DNA of 64,000 nt from assembly GCF_019578655.1 (NCBI RefSeq), contig NC_063265.1, forward strand, positions 11,628,501 through 11,692,500. Direction: 5' to 3'. The stretch is from Ricinus communis. Its lineage: Eukaryota; Streptophyta; Magnoliopsida; Malpighiales; Euphorbiaceae. Shown here piece by piece: positions 1 through 11,419 of the stretch. The position numbers were made by a program, and so were the translations under genes. The notes under the pieces are model-generated. The model was not told the DNA's origin and ran no database searches. It saw only the letters and a list, made by a program, of their open reading frames with translations. Within the stretch, counting starts at the first letter, position 1, and each line of letters begins with the position of its first letter.

Positions 1-303
1 ATAAAAAGAAGTTAACGTATTTAATTGAAGATAAAGTGTCCATATAGAAAACCGAAGTTATTTTAGGTTTAGGTCTTTTCAATTGAATGGAAAAAGACAA
101 AAGGGTAAAATGGAAGTAGAGGAGACTAAAAAAGATAAATAGAATATTAGAGGAATTTAATTAAAAATATATAATAAGTATAGAAATAGAAGATGGAAGA
201 ATCTGATTAAAGATAATGCCACACGTCAATGATATAGATTTTCACTCTAAATTCTAGAATATGCCACTTGGCAACTCTTTGTGAATTCTAATTTGAGAAC
301 CCA

Positions 304-372
304 GCTCAATTTCTACTCATCTAGAATATGTTATTAATAAACAGCTCAATTCTTAGATGAGTAGAAATTGAG
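304..372. repeat. 20-bp perfect inverted repeat with 29-nt loop
   Basis: Bases 304-323 are the exact reverse complement of 353-372 (arms GCTCAATTTCTACTCATCTA and its complement), separated by 29 nt. The hairpin probably lies in the intron just upstream of the last acyltransferase exon. No target-site duplication is obvious, so calling it a MITE remnant is only a guess. Confidence 0.7.
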
Positions 373-437
373 CCAGATTTTTTCTTAATAGATTAAAATG
401 TAAAGTCTGTGTTGACAAAAAAATGACATGATTATAG

Positions 438-738
438 GGATCCGAGTCAAGGCGAAGTTGGCAACCAAGAACTGTTTATCCCAGGGCTTTTGCCTAAGGT
501 ACCTGGCCGCTTTTACTTTCTGTTCGGGAAGCCCATAGAAACAAAGGGGAAGGAAGAGCTGCTGAAAGACAAAGGTTATGCAAATGAACTTTATTTGCAG
601 GTAAAATCTGAAGTTAAACGCAATATGGACTACTTGTTAAAGAAGAGAGAGACAGACCCTTATAGGAGTATTATTGATAGAACACTATATCGTGCATTAT
701 ATTCTCCTTTAAATGAAGTTCCAGCATTTGATCCTTGA
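438..738 (+). CDS. Phytyl ester synthase-type acyltransferase, last exon (3' end of gene)
   Basis: The readable frame runs through GEVGNQELFIPGLLPKVPG, then FYFLFGKPIET, YLQVKSEV and DPYRSI, and stops at TGA 736-738. This matches the C-terminus of the plant esterase/lipase/DAGAT-like plastid acyltransferases (phytyl ester synthase, PES1/PES2, At1g54570 type), which in known members esterify phytol and make triacylglycerol in plastoglobules. Only about the last 95-100 residues are here. The N-terminal hydrolase part and the rest of the acyltransferase domain must lie left of the window. A TATAG acceptor at 433-437 fits an intron 3' end, and an in-frame TGA at 424-426 shows that coding cannot extend much further left. 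The exact exon start is inferred. PES1 and PES2 cannot be told apart from this piece. Confidence 0.8.
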
Positions 739-1045
739 AAATAGTTAGACAGTACAACAGTTGGTCTTAAAACTTCTACAACCATCCCTTCACCTGAAAG
801 TGAGTTCTGTACAAATTCAAGTATATATAATGAAAACTATGGTGGTTTTATCAGGTTATCTTTTGTTGCATGACTATAAATATTATTCTGATAGTTGAGA
901 CTTATATTGGATTGCCATTCCTGCTAAAATTTCACTTTCCAGAAACCATATGTTAGATTAGTATTAACCCTATAGTGCATGTCACTCGACTGCATAATGA
1001 ATTGGAAACTTGCTTCTGGAATTGGTCATGACTTAGAAAGAGTAT
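739..1045. other. 3' flank of the acyltransferase gene
   Basis: This stretch has no coding signal that I can recognise. It probably holds the 3' UTR of the acyltransferase gene. Confidence 0.4.
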
Positions 1046-1213
1046 CCAATTCTTAACATGGAGTTTGGAGTCAAATTGACTGTCTTTCCAATTCTTAACA
1101 TGGAGTTTGGAGTCAAGTTGACTGTCTTTCCAATTCTTAACATGGATTTTGGAGTCAAGTTGACTGTCTTTCCAATTCTTAACATGGAGTTTGGAGTCAA
1201 GTTGACTATCTTT
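1046..1213. repeat. 42-bp tandem repeat, four copies
   Basis: Four contiguous 42-bp units start at 1046, 1088, 1130 and 1172, each beginning CCAATTCTTAACATGGA. They differ at only a few positions: A/G in CAAATTG versus CAAGTTG, GAG/GAT after ATG, and TGT/TAT near the end of unit 4. Because 42 is a multiple of 3, the array stays open in several frames on both strands and creates false repeat peptides. It lies about 300 bp downstream of the acyltransferase stop. No coding role is supported. Confidence 0.95.
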
Positions 1214-1815
1214 CATGAAGTGGGGCGAATCAAAGTCATCCATTTCATTGGAAGGCATAAAAGATGGTAACCTGGAGAAATGATGCACATACATATAGGA
1301 AAAAAACATTATAATTCATCACTGAATAGGTCATATATCAGAATTTTTTTGATATATGAAGCCTTGAATATTTCTTGTAAGAAGCTTAAAAACTTCAGCT
1401 TTCTTCTGGTCTCTTACTTTTCTTCTATGGGAGAGTAGATGGGCGGCTAGCAATAATTATTTGTATGTCTATAGCTCCAAGGTAGATCATATAGTACTGT
1501 GCTTTCAGGTTTGGGGATAGAGCGGCGGATATGTTAGCTGTTGTCGAATTGTTGCCGGCTGTGAAAGAAATTTGGCTTAGAGTTATTTGTTTGTTTAACT
1601 TTCATTTTGGTCGGTTCAAAGAGGAAAAAGGAGGAAACAAAACAAGGTTTAAACAGCTAATCATTTACATTATAAGGCAAACGCTTGACATGTGGGCTGT
1701 TCTCCCAATGGCTTATACAGAATCATAGCTTGGCAACACATGTTTTTTTGCCTCTAAAAAGCGTTTTCTGCGGAGGCTAATAGTAAATGCAGTCATGCAC
1801 TACAGAGAGAGCAAG

Positions 1816-1861
<46 letters not shown>

Positions 1862-2638
1862 TACTGCATAGCCACAATTTTTGTCCCATTTCTTCTTCTT
1901 TTACAAAACTGATGTTGCCTTGCTGAGAGCATGATGAGGCAATCAGTATATTCTTCAGATGGATATTAAAATTGATTTTCTACTTTTCTTAAGCATTCAG
2001 AGTTTATTGCAAGTTGGAGAAAATGGGAAAATGATTTTCTGTTAAAGCCAGGAGGGAGCCTAGAGCATGGTACTTCATTGGTGCTGCAAGTAATGGCGAG
2101 GTCATAATCTAGAAATAAGAACATGATTCTCTAACTTTTAGGTAGAGGTTAAAAGGTTTCAAGATTTGGTTGTGGAAAGAATAGGAAGCTTAACTTTCTG
2201 ATAGGAACTAGTTAAAACAACATTTCCATAGAAATGCTAGAAGAGTGGAATCTCCTGTTAATTCCTTGCCTTGCTATATCAAAAATGGTTTACTTTCAAC
2301 TTCTCTCTCAGGTAGTGATGATTGATTCTCTTGCCTGTCATTTTCTCCTTTTGTACCCATCTGGTGGGAAAGTCACTATATATTCTGCACATTTGATCTA
2401 GAAAAATGAGTTTATGAACTCAAGGGAATCCGTGAAAAATCATAATCCATTAACATATAGAATAGGATTCTGCGGATAGAAAAGCAGCGTTGGATCCTTT
2501 TATGCGCAGTAGAATTGAGTCTTACATCACTAACAATTCTTCTATATTAGAGCAATTAAGTATTAGCATCATTGATAAGCAAGAAAAGGAAGTGCTAGAG
2601 TGCATTGGAAGAGAGAGGCTCTAACACCAAACAAAGTG
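1214..2638. other. Non-coding stretch with a GA microsatellite
   Basis: There is no recognisable gene here. An ORF at 1531-1728 gives a 65-residue product that I do not recognise. The stretch may include upstream or 5' UTR sequence of the damaged gene that starts at 2639. Confidence 0.4.
1821..1858. repeat. (GA)19 microsatellite
   Basis: Uninterrupted GA dinucleotides run from 1821 to 1858. Such tracts are frequent in plant promoters and 5' UTRs. Confidence 0.95.
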
Positions 2639-3784
2639 ATGGCCGAGTATGATTTTCCATACACAGACTCTTCTGTCTACAATGCTTCGGGGCCTGATGA
2701 TTGGAGCAGCACAAGCTATATATTGGATCATGTATGCCGGCCAGTCATCATTGATGCTGAAGGGAGGAAAAGGCCAATTGTTTCCTATGGTCCACAGCAG
2801 AACTCAGATATCTATGTTACAAGAACTGAAACAATTGTCAAAGAACATTTTCTTTCACCTTTTGCCTCAGAACATAAGCATACTCCTTACACGTCACCTG
2901 AGGGTTATGGATATGCTGAAGAAAGGTGGCAGAAACCTTCAGGTCCAGTTAACAGCCGCCTGGAGAAGACTGATGAATCCCATACCAGAGTGCAAACTGA
3001 GGCTAGCAAACCCAGGTTTGACCCTTTCAGTCAAGCAAACTGGCGTAAGACCACTACATCCCCAGGCTTTTCTGGCAATACTGGTGGCCAGAGTAGTGAA
3101 TTCAATGACTTAAGCAACCATGATTGGCAAAAATCTGGCGGTAATGCATACCAAAATGACAACTTTGATGACTTCTTCAGCAAGCATAGCAGCGCCATGG
3201 AGCCATCCAGGGTCGACCAAACCATAATACACGGAATGGTGGATCACCCAATTCTACCTACTTCAAGGAACCTGTCAAACCTTCTCGCACTAGTGCTCCA
3301 TATTTCCAGCATACAGAGAGACTGTTGGCATCAGGGAATCCACCCCAACGGAGCCAGCCATGATCACCCATGGCAGGTGGGTCAGGCCAAGTCCTAAAAC
3401 ATGGGCCTCACCACCTGACTACATCCTCTCAAAACCAACAAATGATATCAACACAGCCGTAGGGATTATGAAAGAAGCAGCCAAGCCTTCTTTCTCTCCT
3501 GCTCCAAACTCCAAACCAACAAATGACATCAGCAGAAGAGCTTTGGAGATTTTGGAAGAAGCTGTCAAGCGCCCTTGTTGTCTTCTGGCCCAAACTCCCG
3601 GTTTACTGAACCTGGCTTTACAGAAACCATTGACAGCATAGAAGCTGCATGGAGATATAATTTCAATATTCCATCCAGACCAGCCACAAAAGAAGATAAT
3701 TGTAAAACAACCAGGAAAACCAGGAACGGAGAGCTTAACCCCCCTTTCCACCTACTCTTTGGTCTTAAGAATGCTGGTTTGTGA
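2639..3784 (+). pseudogene. Plant-specific protein of unknown function, broken by frameshifts
   Basis: From ATG 2639 the frame reads MAEYDFPYTDSSVYNASGP, then an IIDAEGRKRPIVSYGP block and a long polar Asn/Ser/Pro-rich stretch. This resembles a family of uncharacterised plant proteins, but I can assign no function. Protein-like sequence then moves between frames. Near 3237 it shifts to a frame reading NGGSPNSTYFKEPVKPS. Near 3357 it shifts to one containing SPPDYILSKPTNDINTAV and a second KPTNDIS copy. Near 3570 it shifts to one reading SSGPNSRFTEPGFTETIDS. None of the shifts has room for an intron. The simplest reading is a decaying gene of roughly 375 codons. Sequencing indels are the alternative. 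The upstream GTG at 2600 is in frame but unlikely to be the start. Confidence 0.6.
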
Positions 3785-4468
3785 CAGTATTGATACTTCT
3801 AAAAGGAGTTCTATTTGCCCGTAGCTCTCTTTTGATACCGGAGGGAAGCTGCAAGGAAGTATGGTGGAACAAGAGTTTCACATCCAAATCTAGAGAGAAC
3901 TGGACCAGCAAAATGCTTCCTGAGAAGAATTTTACAGAGTTACTTTTCTTTTATATGTTCTCATATCTGGATGTAGCATTGCTGCTTACTTAAAAAAGTA
4001 TATATATTTTTCTGATCTTAGTGCTTAAGCAATAATTCCTGTCTTTTTTTATAAGCAATTTCGTTATATTAATAGAAAAGTCCTGCTTTGCTTAATGATT
4101 CCTATCTTTCTTTATTACTTCCTTATACATGTCTTATAACTCTGGTTTGATATTCAGTAATCAATAATTCTAATCTGCTAGAAAAGTAAACCAGAAGATA
4201 TTCTTTCCCTACCGGGGTCATTTTATTCTTTCCACATTTCATTGCTATTGAGTATTGATCCATAGAACTTATGCTCAATTTTCCAGGTTCTTACAGAATG
4301 AATTCCTGCAGTAACTTTCAACTAATTTGGCAAAGAGAAGTACCGTTAATACTTAATATACCAAAAGAAATAGAGCGCTTAAACCATGAATTGGATCATA
4401 AGTAAACTGCTCGCTTTACATCTCAAACAAATAAATTGGATGTGAAACTGCTAGTCTATAATGTCTGC
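3785..4468. other. Intergenic, tail-to-tail region
   Basis: The stretch lies between the damaged plus-strand gene and the stop codon of the minus-strand TNL, and presumably holds both 3' UTRs. I see no coding sequence in it. Confidence 0.4.
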
Positions 4469-7400
4469 TTATTGCTCAAATAAATGGCTGTACTCCATTA
4501 AATTACCAAAACCATTTTCTGATATTTCTTGATGAATTAAATAATCATAATTGCAAAGGAAAAATGCATCCCTTCCTACCCTGTACATCTCCACATCCAC
4601 GTTGCTGCAATTTCGGTGCCAGAAAGACGCATTTTCCTCAGTTTCTTCACTATTCAGTTCTGTCTCCTCATTCTCCTGGTCATACACCAGATGGATGCGA
4701 ATATTTTTTGCCTGATAACCAGTTGACATGACCGCTGAAACATTCAGTTGATCCCCACCTTCCAGCAGATCTTCTAACTTCCAGTGGCTTAACCATAACA
4801 TACTCTTTTCTGGTTCAGGAATTCCATAAAATATTGGGCTATAGGTCCACTTTAGATCCTTGGTTTTATTCCAGATCTTAATGTAATGATGATCAGTCAA
4901 TCCATTTCTTACATCATTGCATGTATAAACAATGCATATATTTAAGCCACAGACCTTTCGAACATGAGATGGGGGCATGGTAAAAGATATCAATGGCCCC
5001 TCATTTTGAGGGCTGTACCAGCCTGGAACCTCACTTCCAGGAAGAAAAATGCTACATATGCCACATTCATGTAAAACCTGTGCCATCGGAATCATGATTT
5101 ACCAACTGTATAAAGATAACGAGTTTATGTAAAGAATAATTCAAAGGAAAAATGACTCAGATAAGAAGAGGGTGTCAAAGAGTACCTTAGGAGGAGTGAT
5201 TCTTGACGTCATCGTCATCACACTAAACATTTCGACTTTAATGGTTTCCACAGGTCCCAAGTTAAACAAACCCAACATATTGGCCATTTCCTTGTCGTGG
5301 TTGTTTATTGGTTCTAGCTTGAAGAAGCCTTGAACCTCAACTAATTGTTCGCAGCCGGCAAGGTTCAACCTCAATGATGTCATCAAGTTCGGTAGATTTG
5401 CAATTCTTTCTAATGATGTGCAATTTTCTGCATTCAATTCCCTTAAACTCGCTGGAAGTTCAGAAAGTGATTGGAGACTTCTGCAGTTATCCAGTACAAG
5501 GGACTCAAGTTTAGTGAGGCCGCTGATGGTTTTGGGTAGGCAAGAAATTGAGTTTCCACTTAAATTTAAGCATTTCAAGGACGAGAGACAACTGAGGTCG
5601 ACAGTATCATCTGATAGATCGCAATCTGCAAGACTTAGATGATCTAAGGAGCAAGGTAGAAAAGTCAATGCTAAGGAGGAGTCCATGCCTTGCCTCCGTG
5701 ATAACCATGACCAGAAGGTTAACTGCCGCGATTTCGCTGTATAATGTTTGAAACCATCCATATGAAGCACCTTCAGAGATTCCATTTTTCTAAGTTCACT
5801 GGACAGCTTATCTAGTTCTGAGCAACCGGAAAGAATAAGTTTCTCTAGTGATCTCAACAAGACTATTTTTCTTGGAAGCTTCCTGAGCCTTTTGCAATCT
5901 TTCAAGTTTAAGAGGACAAGTTTCTCAAGGTTTTCAATAGATTTATGAACCTCAACCAAATTTATGCAACTTTTCAGCTTCAGTCTTTCAAGATTAGGCA
6001 GCCCTGAGAGGTCAGGGGTGCTGACAAGACCATAGGAATGGCTAAAATCAAGGATTTTCAATTGTTTAAGACCCTGTTCAAAATCAAATCTAGTCATTTT
6101 AATATGGAGACCCAACATCTTAAAGACACAGAGAGAGTAAGATCATACCCTGGCTCCAATCCAAGCATGTTTTAGATTGCTATAACGCATGTCAAGAACC
6201 ACAAGATTCTCCAAGCATAATTTCAATGGAATAGATTTCACAGGGAACCCATGCCAACACAGCCATATTAAATTTCTAGGAAAATGCTCATATCTTCCAT
6301 CAAGTTTTACATAATTGAGCTGGAGCAGCTTTAATTGTCGCATCTTTGCAAATGCCTTTGTTTCAAAAACTACTTCATTTGACATGGGAAATGGAGGTAT
6401 CAGGCCCACCTCTGCTGGTTGCCAGGAGAAGAAGCCAAGACGACTCCGTTTCTCCCTGTATTTGGAAATCAAGTCTTCATAATGTTGCCGTTTTGCACAA
6501 TTAATACAAGAAATCGAATGCTGCTGCTCTTGCATAATTATTTGCAGATCGAGAGTGAGGCCTCTAATTGCTTCTGTGCCCTGCTTTGAAAATGAGAATG
6601 AAAGAATAAGGAGAAGTAAGAAAAAGATAATCAGTATCAGAATGGTAGACTAGCACAGAGACATAAAAATATGCACAACAAGTATTTACATACAATATTT
6701 TCTCGCAAGACAGTCAATGTGTCCTCGTGATGCCATAGTCGGCTACGTGATCCTGGATGCTCAGGTGATTCTTGACGAACAATTTCCCTCCCCATGTCTC
6801 TAAGCAAAGGATGCATCATTAGTTTGTTGTCCTTGTTGATAGTAACAAGATGTCGATCAATGAGATTCTGAATTCCAACTTTTGCATACAACTCGCAGCC
6901 GTCCAGAACTTTAACTACATAATCTTTATCTCTTCCAGTGAAGAAACAAGCTATGTGAAGAAATAAGTTTTTGTATTTATCATCCTGTAAAGAATCATAG
7001 CTTATTTGGAGGCTCTTCTGAATTTTGGGATGAGGAATTGCTTTTAACTTCTCTAATTCGCTTTCCCATTCATCTGCCATTTTGTCAGATAGATAAGAAC
7101 CCAAAACTTCAAGAGCTAATGGAACCCCACAACAGTGCTTTACTACACTCTCCGAATGCTCTTTGTAGCCTTCAATAGGATGATTTTGTCGAAAGGCGTG
7201 CCAACTGAAGAGCTGAAGTGACTCGTTATCATCCAGTTCCTTAACTCTGAACTTCTTCTGAGTGTCATGCGGATTAAGAAGACGCTCATGTCTGGTTGTC
7301 ACAATAATCTTACTTCCCTGAAAAAGCGAATTCCACGTTCCAATAAATGCATTCAATTGGTCCAGTTCATCCACATCGTCAAGAACAATAAGAACTCTTT

Positions 7401-8541
7401 TGCAGCTTATCACATCTATGACCTTAATGCTTCCTTCATCCACACTATCTATTTTGTTCTCCTTTCCATTTCGAAACTTTTCAACAAGTTGTTTTTGCAA
7501 GAAAATCAAACCATTAGGTTCCTTTGAAGCTTTCCTAACATTTGCAAGAAAGCAGCTGCCTTTAAACCTATCTAAATTTAGGTTATAAACAGTCTTGGCT
7601 ATGGTTGTCTTCCCAACACCACCAATACCATAGATTATTGCTATGCCAGGATCAGTAGACCCATTCTGTAACCACAAGTTAATATCTTTCACACGAGAAT
7701 CTATTCCAACTAAAAAGGACGGAACATGCATCGATACCGATTCATTCAGCCTGTTCTCAACCAGTTTGACAATATCTTGGATAAATTCTGCCTCATGCCT
7801 ACAAATCAAAATCAAAACAGAAAACAAAGCATAGAAAGATTGCATCAGTCCATATACTTCATTATTCATCCATCTTTTTTTAAAAAAGAAGTAGAATAAA
7901 TTGGAAACTCAGTAGAAGGAATTCAATAAATCCATAAATAATGAATCTCCAGAAGTCATCGTCTAATAATTTCTTATTCCAGTTCATATCATTATTCAAC
8001 TTCCCAAATCTCATCTACTTTAGAAACCATGTTGTTGGATTTTGTACTTTATCAGGAGATCAATTTGGAAAATTACCTCTGTTGCAAGTCCATCCCACTC
8101 AAATCTGTAATCTCTCTAAGCACTGCCCTCCATCTCTGCACCTTTTCCATCTCCTCCATCTCTTCATGTATAGCAAATGCTTTTGCGTAACTCCCAGACT
8201 GTTCCCAGACTTGGTTAGGATCTGCATCATAAAAAACTGGCATAACAATTAGTCCACCATTTTTCCTTACTTCCATTATTTTTACAAGTTCTTCGAGGCA
8301 CCATATTGAAGACGCGTAGTCTTTTGAGAACACAACTAAGCATAATTTCGACTGTTGCATTGCCTTTTGAAATTCAGCATCAACAATCTCTCCTCTCCAC
8401 TCCATAATCACCTCTGAATGTATGAATTCCTGAATGCTCCAAAGCTGCATAAAGGTGATCGCTAAAATTCTTCCCAGTATCATCACCACTAAAGCTTAGG
8501 AAGACACGATAGGTATAATCTGATGATCCCGAGGCAGTCAT
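4469..8541 (-). CDS. TIR-NBS-LRR (TNL) disease-resistance gene, TIR exon frameshifted
   Basis: An intracellular immune receptor of the TNL class. Exons on the minus strand: 8541-8077 (TIR), 7798-6694 (NB-ARC), 6580-6149 (linker and first LRR), 6073-5186 (LRRs), 5077-4469 (C-terminal jelly-roll, C-JID). The protein would be about 1165 residues. Visible motifs are YRVFLSFSG at the TIR start, SKDYASSIWCLEELV, P-loop GIGGVGKTT, kinase-2 VLIVLDDVD, RNBS-B GSKIIVTTRHERLL, CCGVPLALEVLG, FLHIACFFTG, and MMHPLLRDMGREIV in place of the usual MHD. LRRs include LPNLERLKLKSC and LSSLKCLNLSGN. The C-JID has CSIFLPGSEVPGW. The ATG frame runs into a stop at the end of a GGAGAGGAGAG tract near 8387-8393. The remaining TIR sequence and exon 2 continue in another frame, so a 1-2 nt indel breaks the gene. 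Known family members sense pathogen effectors, and the TIR domain has NADase activity. Confidence 0.85.
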
Positions 8542-9360
8542 TCAGAAAACTTCTTCACATAAACTTCCAAGAATAGTTCATACTAATCACTGTCAAAAAA
8601 TAAACCCAAAGAGAAGTATTATGACAAAAAGAAAGAAATCCAATATGACAATCAAAATTCGAGGCCATAACAAGTACTATAATACAGTTTAACACATCCA
8701 AACTCTAGTTAGTCTATAAAATTAAAAATGTTTGCCATGATCAATCAGATGTGACTAAAGCATCCAAATTATAATGATTCTGATTGTATTGCACAAGAAA
8801 CAAAACAAAAGGAAATAATGAGTCTATGACTGAAAACAATGTATAATGATTGCAGAACTGCTTGTCAGTTTGACACCTTTATTTTCCAGTAAAAATAAAC
8901 TATGGCTAAGGATTTACACAAATGACAATTAGAAACTGTGCTGACAACTAAAACAAAATATAGAATTTTGAACTGTTTGTGAACAATAAATATAGAATTT
9001 TAAATTTAAAAAGCATTTCTGCCTTTACCTCTAATCCTCAAATTAAAGTTAGCTAATTTAAGACAGCAGTTGGTTGAAACCCATGAACTGATTATGGAGA
9101 TAATGAGGCAATAAGAATAAGGATCATATCTTTAGAAAACAAGAATTTAGAGTAATGCACATGTAATCAAAAGCAGAGAGAAAACAGAGCAAATTGGTTT
9201 CACAGAAGAGAGCTTCAGTTAAACGCGGCAATAGATTCTCAATTCGAAGAAGAAAGAAAGAAAATGCATTGAATTGGCAGTTGTGAATGTCAACGAAAGG
9301 ACGCGCTTTTGTTGCTTGCTTGTCGTCTCCTTCTAGAAGCCCCCCTCGCATTTAAGTTAT
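8542..9360 (-). other. Upstream region of the TNL gene
   Basis: This is the 5' flank of the minus-strand TNL and may include an untranslated exon and promoter. I recognise no coding sequence. An ORF at 9124-9351 has no family features. Confidence 0.3.
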
Positions 9361-11419
9361 TTATCCCAATTTTCTTTTCTGTTCACTAATAAATATAAAT
9401 ATAGGTACGTCTGTAACAGTTTTTATTTAGATTTTTTAAAATCATAATTTGTAGTAAGAAGAAAGCCTTACGATTAGTAAAAGATCTTGAATCTTAATAC
9501 CCATTACTAAATTCAGAACACTTAACAAAAGCATCTCCTTTTTGGATGTCAAAATAAATGCTAAAATGGAATTGGAATTATCAGCAACTTGTGAGAACTT
9601 CAAAATTTATAGCATCAATAATGATTTTGTTATAAGATCATGAATTATCTACTGTATCTTATTATACATGTCGATATTCTAATACTGCAAATAAAGGGAA
9701 GGGATGGAGCAGACACCACCATCTCCTGGGCTATTTGCGACAGACTCGAAGTTCACAAGCAAAAGAATCTCATCAAAGTAACTCTACTCGATGGAGATAA
9801 CGAAAAATGAGCAGCAGTGAGAACCACAAATTTATTACAATTTAGACAGAAATGTGTCAATGTGAACGCCAAGCAGAGATGCATGTCAACTCCTAATCAT
9901 CCCCAACTGCCCAATAGTACCATAACCAAGGCTTCTCCTTCCACTCAACATTCAATTTGGAACACTCTTGTGAAACTCCTTTCCCATCAGTCTCTTTTGC
10001 TGCCCTGCAGTTGGAACTCGAACAGGTTAGGATACATGGTTAAAGTAGCAATCCCTGAAACCTCAGCACTTCTTGCAGCTGTAACCACTCAAACATTGCC
10101 AGAGTTTCAGTACACAAAAACCAGCAGAGACCTTCAAATGATAAAACTGCATATCAGGTGGTGCAAAAGAACTACTAGCAGCATGTCGTTATCAGTGACA
10201 TGGTTAGGATATAGTAAACTTATGACATGGTTAGGATATAGAAAAAGTTTACCAAAGCGCTTCAGAGATTTAACATTCAAAATCCAAACAGTACCATGGC
10301 AGAATGAACATCTATTGAAACCATTCATTCAATTCAATTTCTAGAAGTATATGCATTGGTATTGTAGTCACCAAGTCCATGCTTGGATAAGATGCATCAA
10401 TTAAATTCTTGGGTTATGTCTATGAGCATTCTCCTAAAAAAGGAAAGAAATTAGAGAACCAACTAACAAATCCTAATGGCAAAATAACAACAAGCTGCTT
10501 TATATGTTTAAGAACTCTAGCACCTGCTTGCAAGCATCAAAGAGACGAGATGCCCAGGAATAGTCTTCGTGAAAATGTTGAATTCTCTGGCATCTAGTCT
10601 TACATGTTCAACCTGGAAGGACGAAACACCTCTAAAAGTATCTGGGGTTAGTTGCACAAACACTTTCCTGCAGTAACTGAGGAAGTACTGATGTTGCCAA
10701 TAGCAGGTTGTAAACTGCCACGAACCCTACTAGGTTTCCATTCTGTACTGCGGTGGACACTTCTCAAGCATCTTATGTGGTCTCTAAGTTACTCGAAGCA
10801 GAGGAAGGACTTCTTGAAATTTTTTGAGTAATTTGCTCTGAATGACCTTTAAGTTCTCTCGCAGGTTAGTATGACTTCTAACTGTAAAATGGTCTACAGG
10901 CTAGTTTGATAATTTTGAATAATGGAACTGCCAGTCTTTCCAACTATAATTATGATTGGCATACAATCTTTCTTTGTTTTCTATTCTTTCTTTCTTGTGC
11001 ATGGGCGTGTGTATGGTGGTTTTTCTATAAAACACTCTTTTCTTCCTCCCCTTTTGCATATATCCTTCCTACTACATCATTCCCATGAAATCCATGACAA
11101 CTTTTGAGTAAGAGAAAGTAACCAAGATACACCCATGGTAGACTTGCTATAAATCTGAGAACACAAGTGAAAACTAGATAACTTGAAGAAGGAAGAATAC
11201 ATACAAATTCAGCAGTATCAGCACCAGTTTTGAGTATGCTAAGCTAAATTGCAAAATTGATATTATCTCCCTAAAATTTGAAAAAGAACAATGTAATTAC
11301 CGTTGAAACTGTCTGGTATTTGTGCTCTAATTTGGAGGTGTATGTGATAGCAGGACCTTGCTTAATTGAATGGTCCAACAAGCCTAATCTGATAGTGTGA
11401 CAACCCGTCTGACCCTCTC
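9361..11419. other. Intergenic region between the TNL upstream side and the PPR 3' side
   Basis: The stretch contains several short ORFs (for example 9817-10344) whose products are low in recognisable features, and I do not call them genes. Part of it may be the 3' UTR of the minus-strand PPR gene. A 19-bp direct repeat (TGACATGGTTAGGATATAG) occurs at 10196-10214 and 10223-10241. Confidence 0.4.

Noticed and set aside
953..1309. Repeat-peptide ORFs on both strands over the 42-bp array (953-1309 minus, 1058-1270 plus)
   Set aside because: They exist only because the repeat unit is a multiple of three and lacks stops. The flanks show no coding features.
9817..10344. 175-codon plus-strand ORF between the TNL and PPR genes
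   Set aside because: No recognisable domain, unlike neighbouring genes in composition, and no splice or promoter context that supports it.
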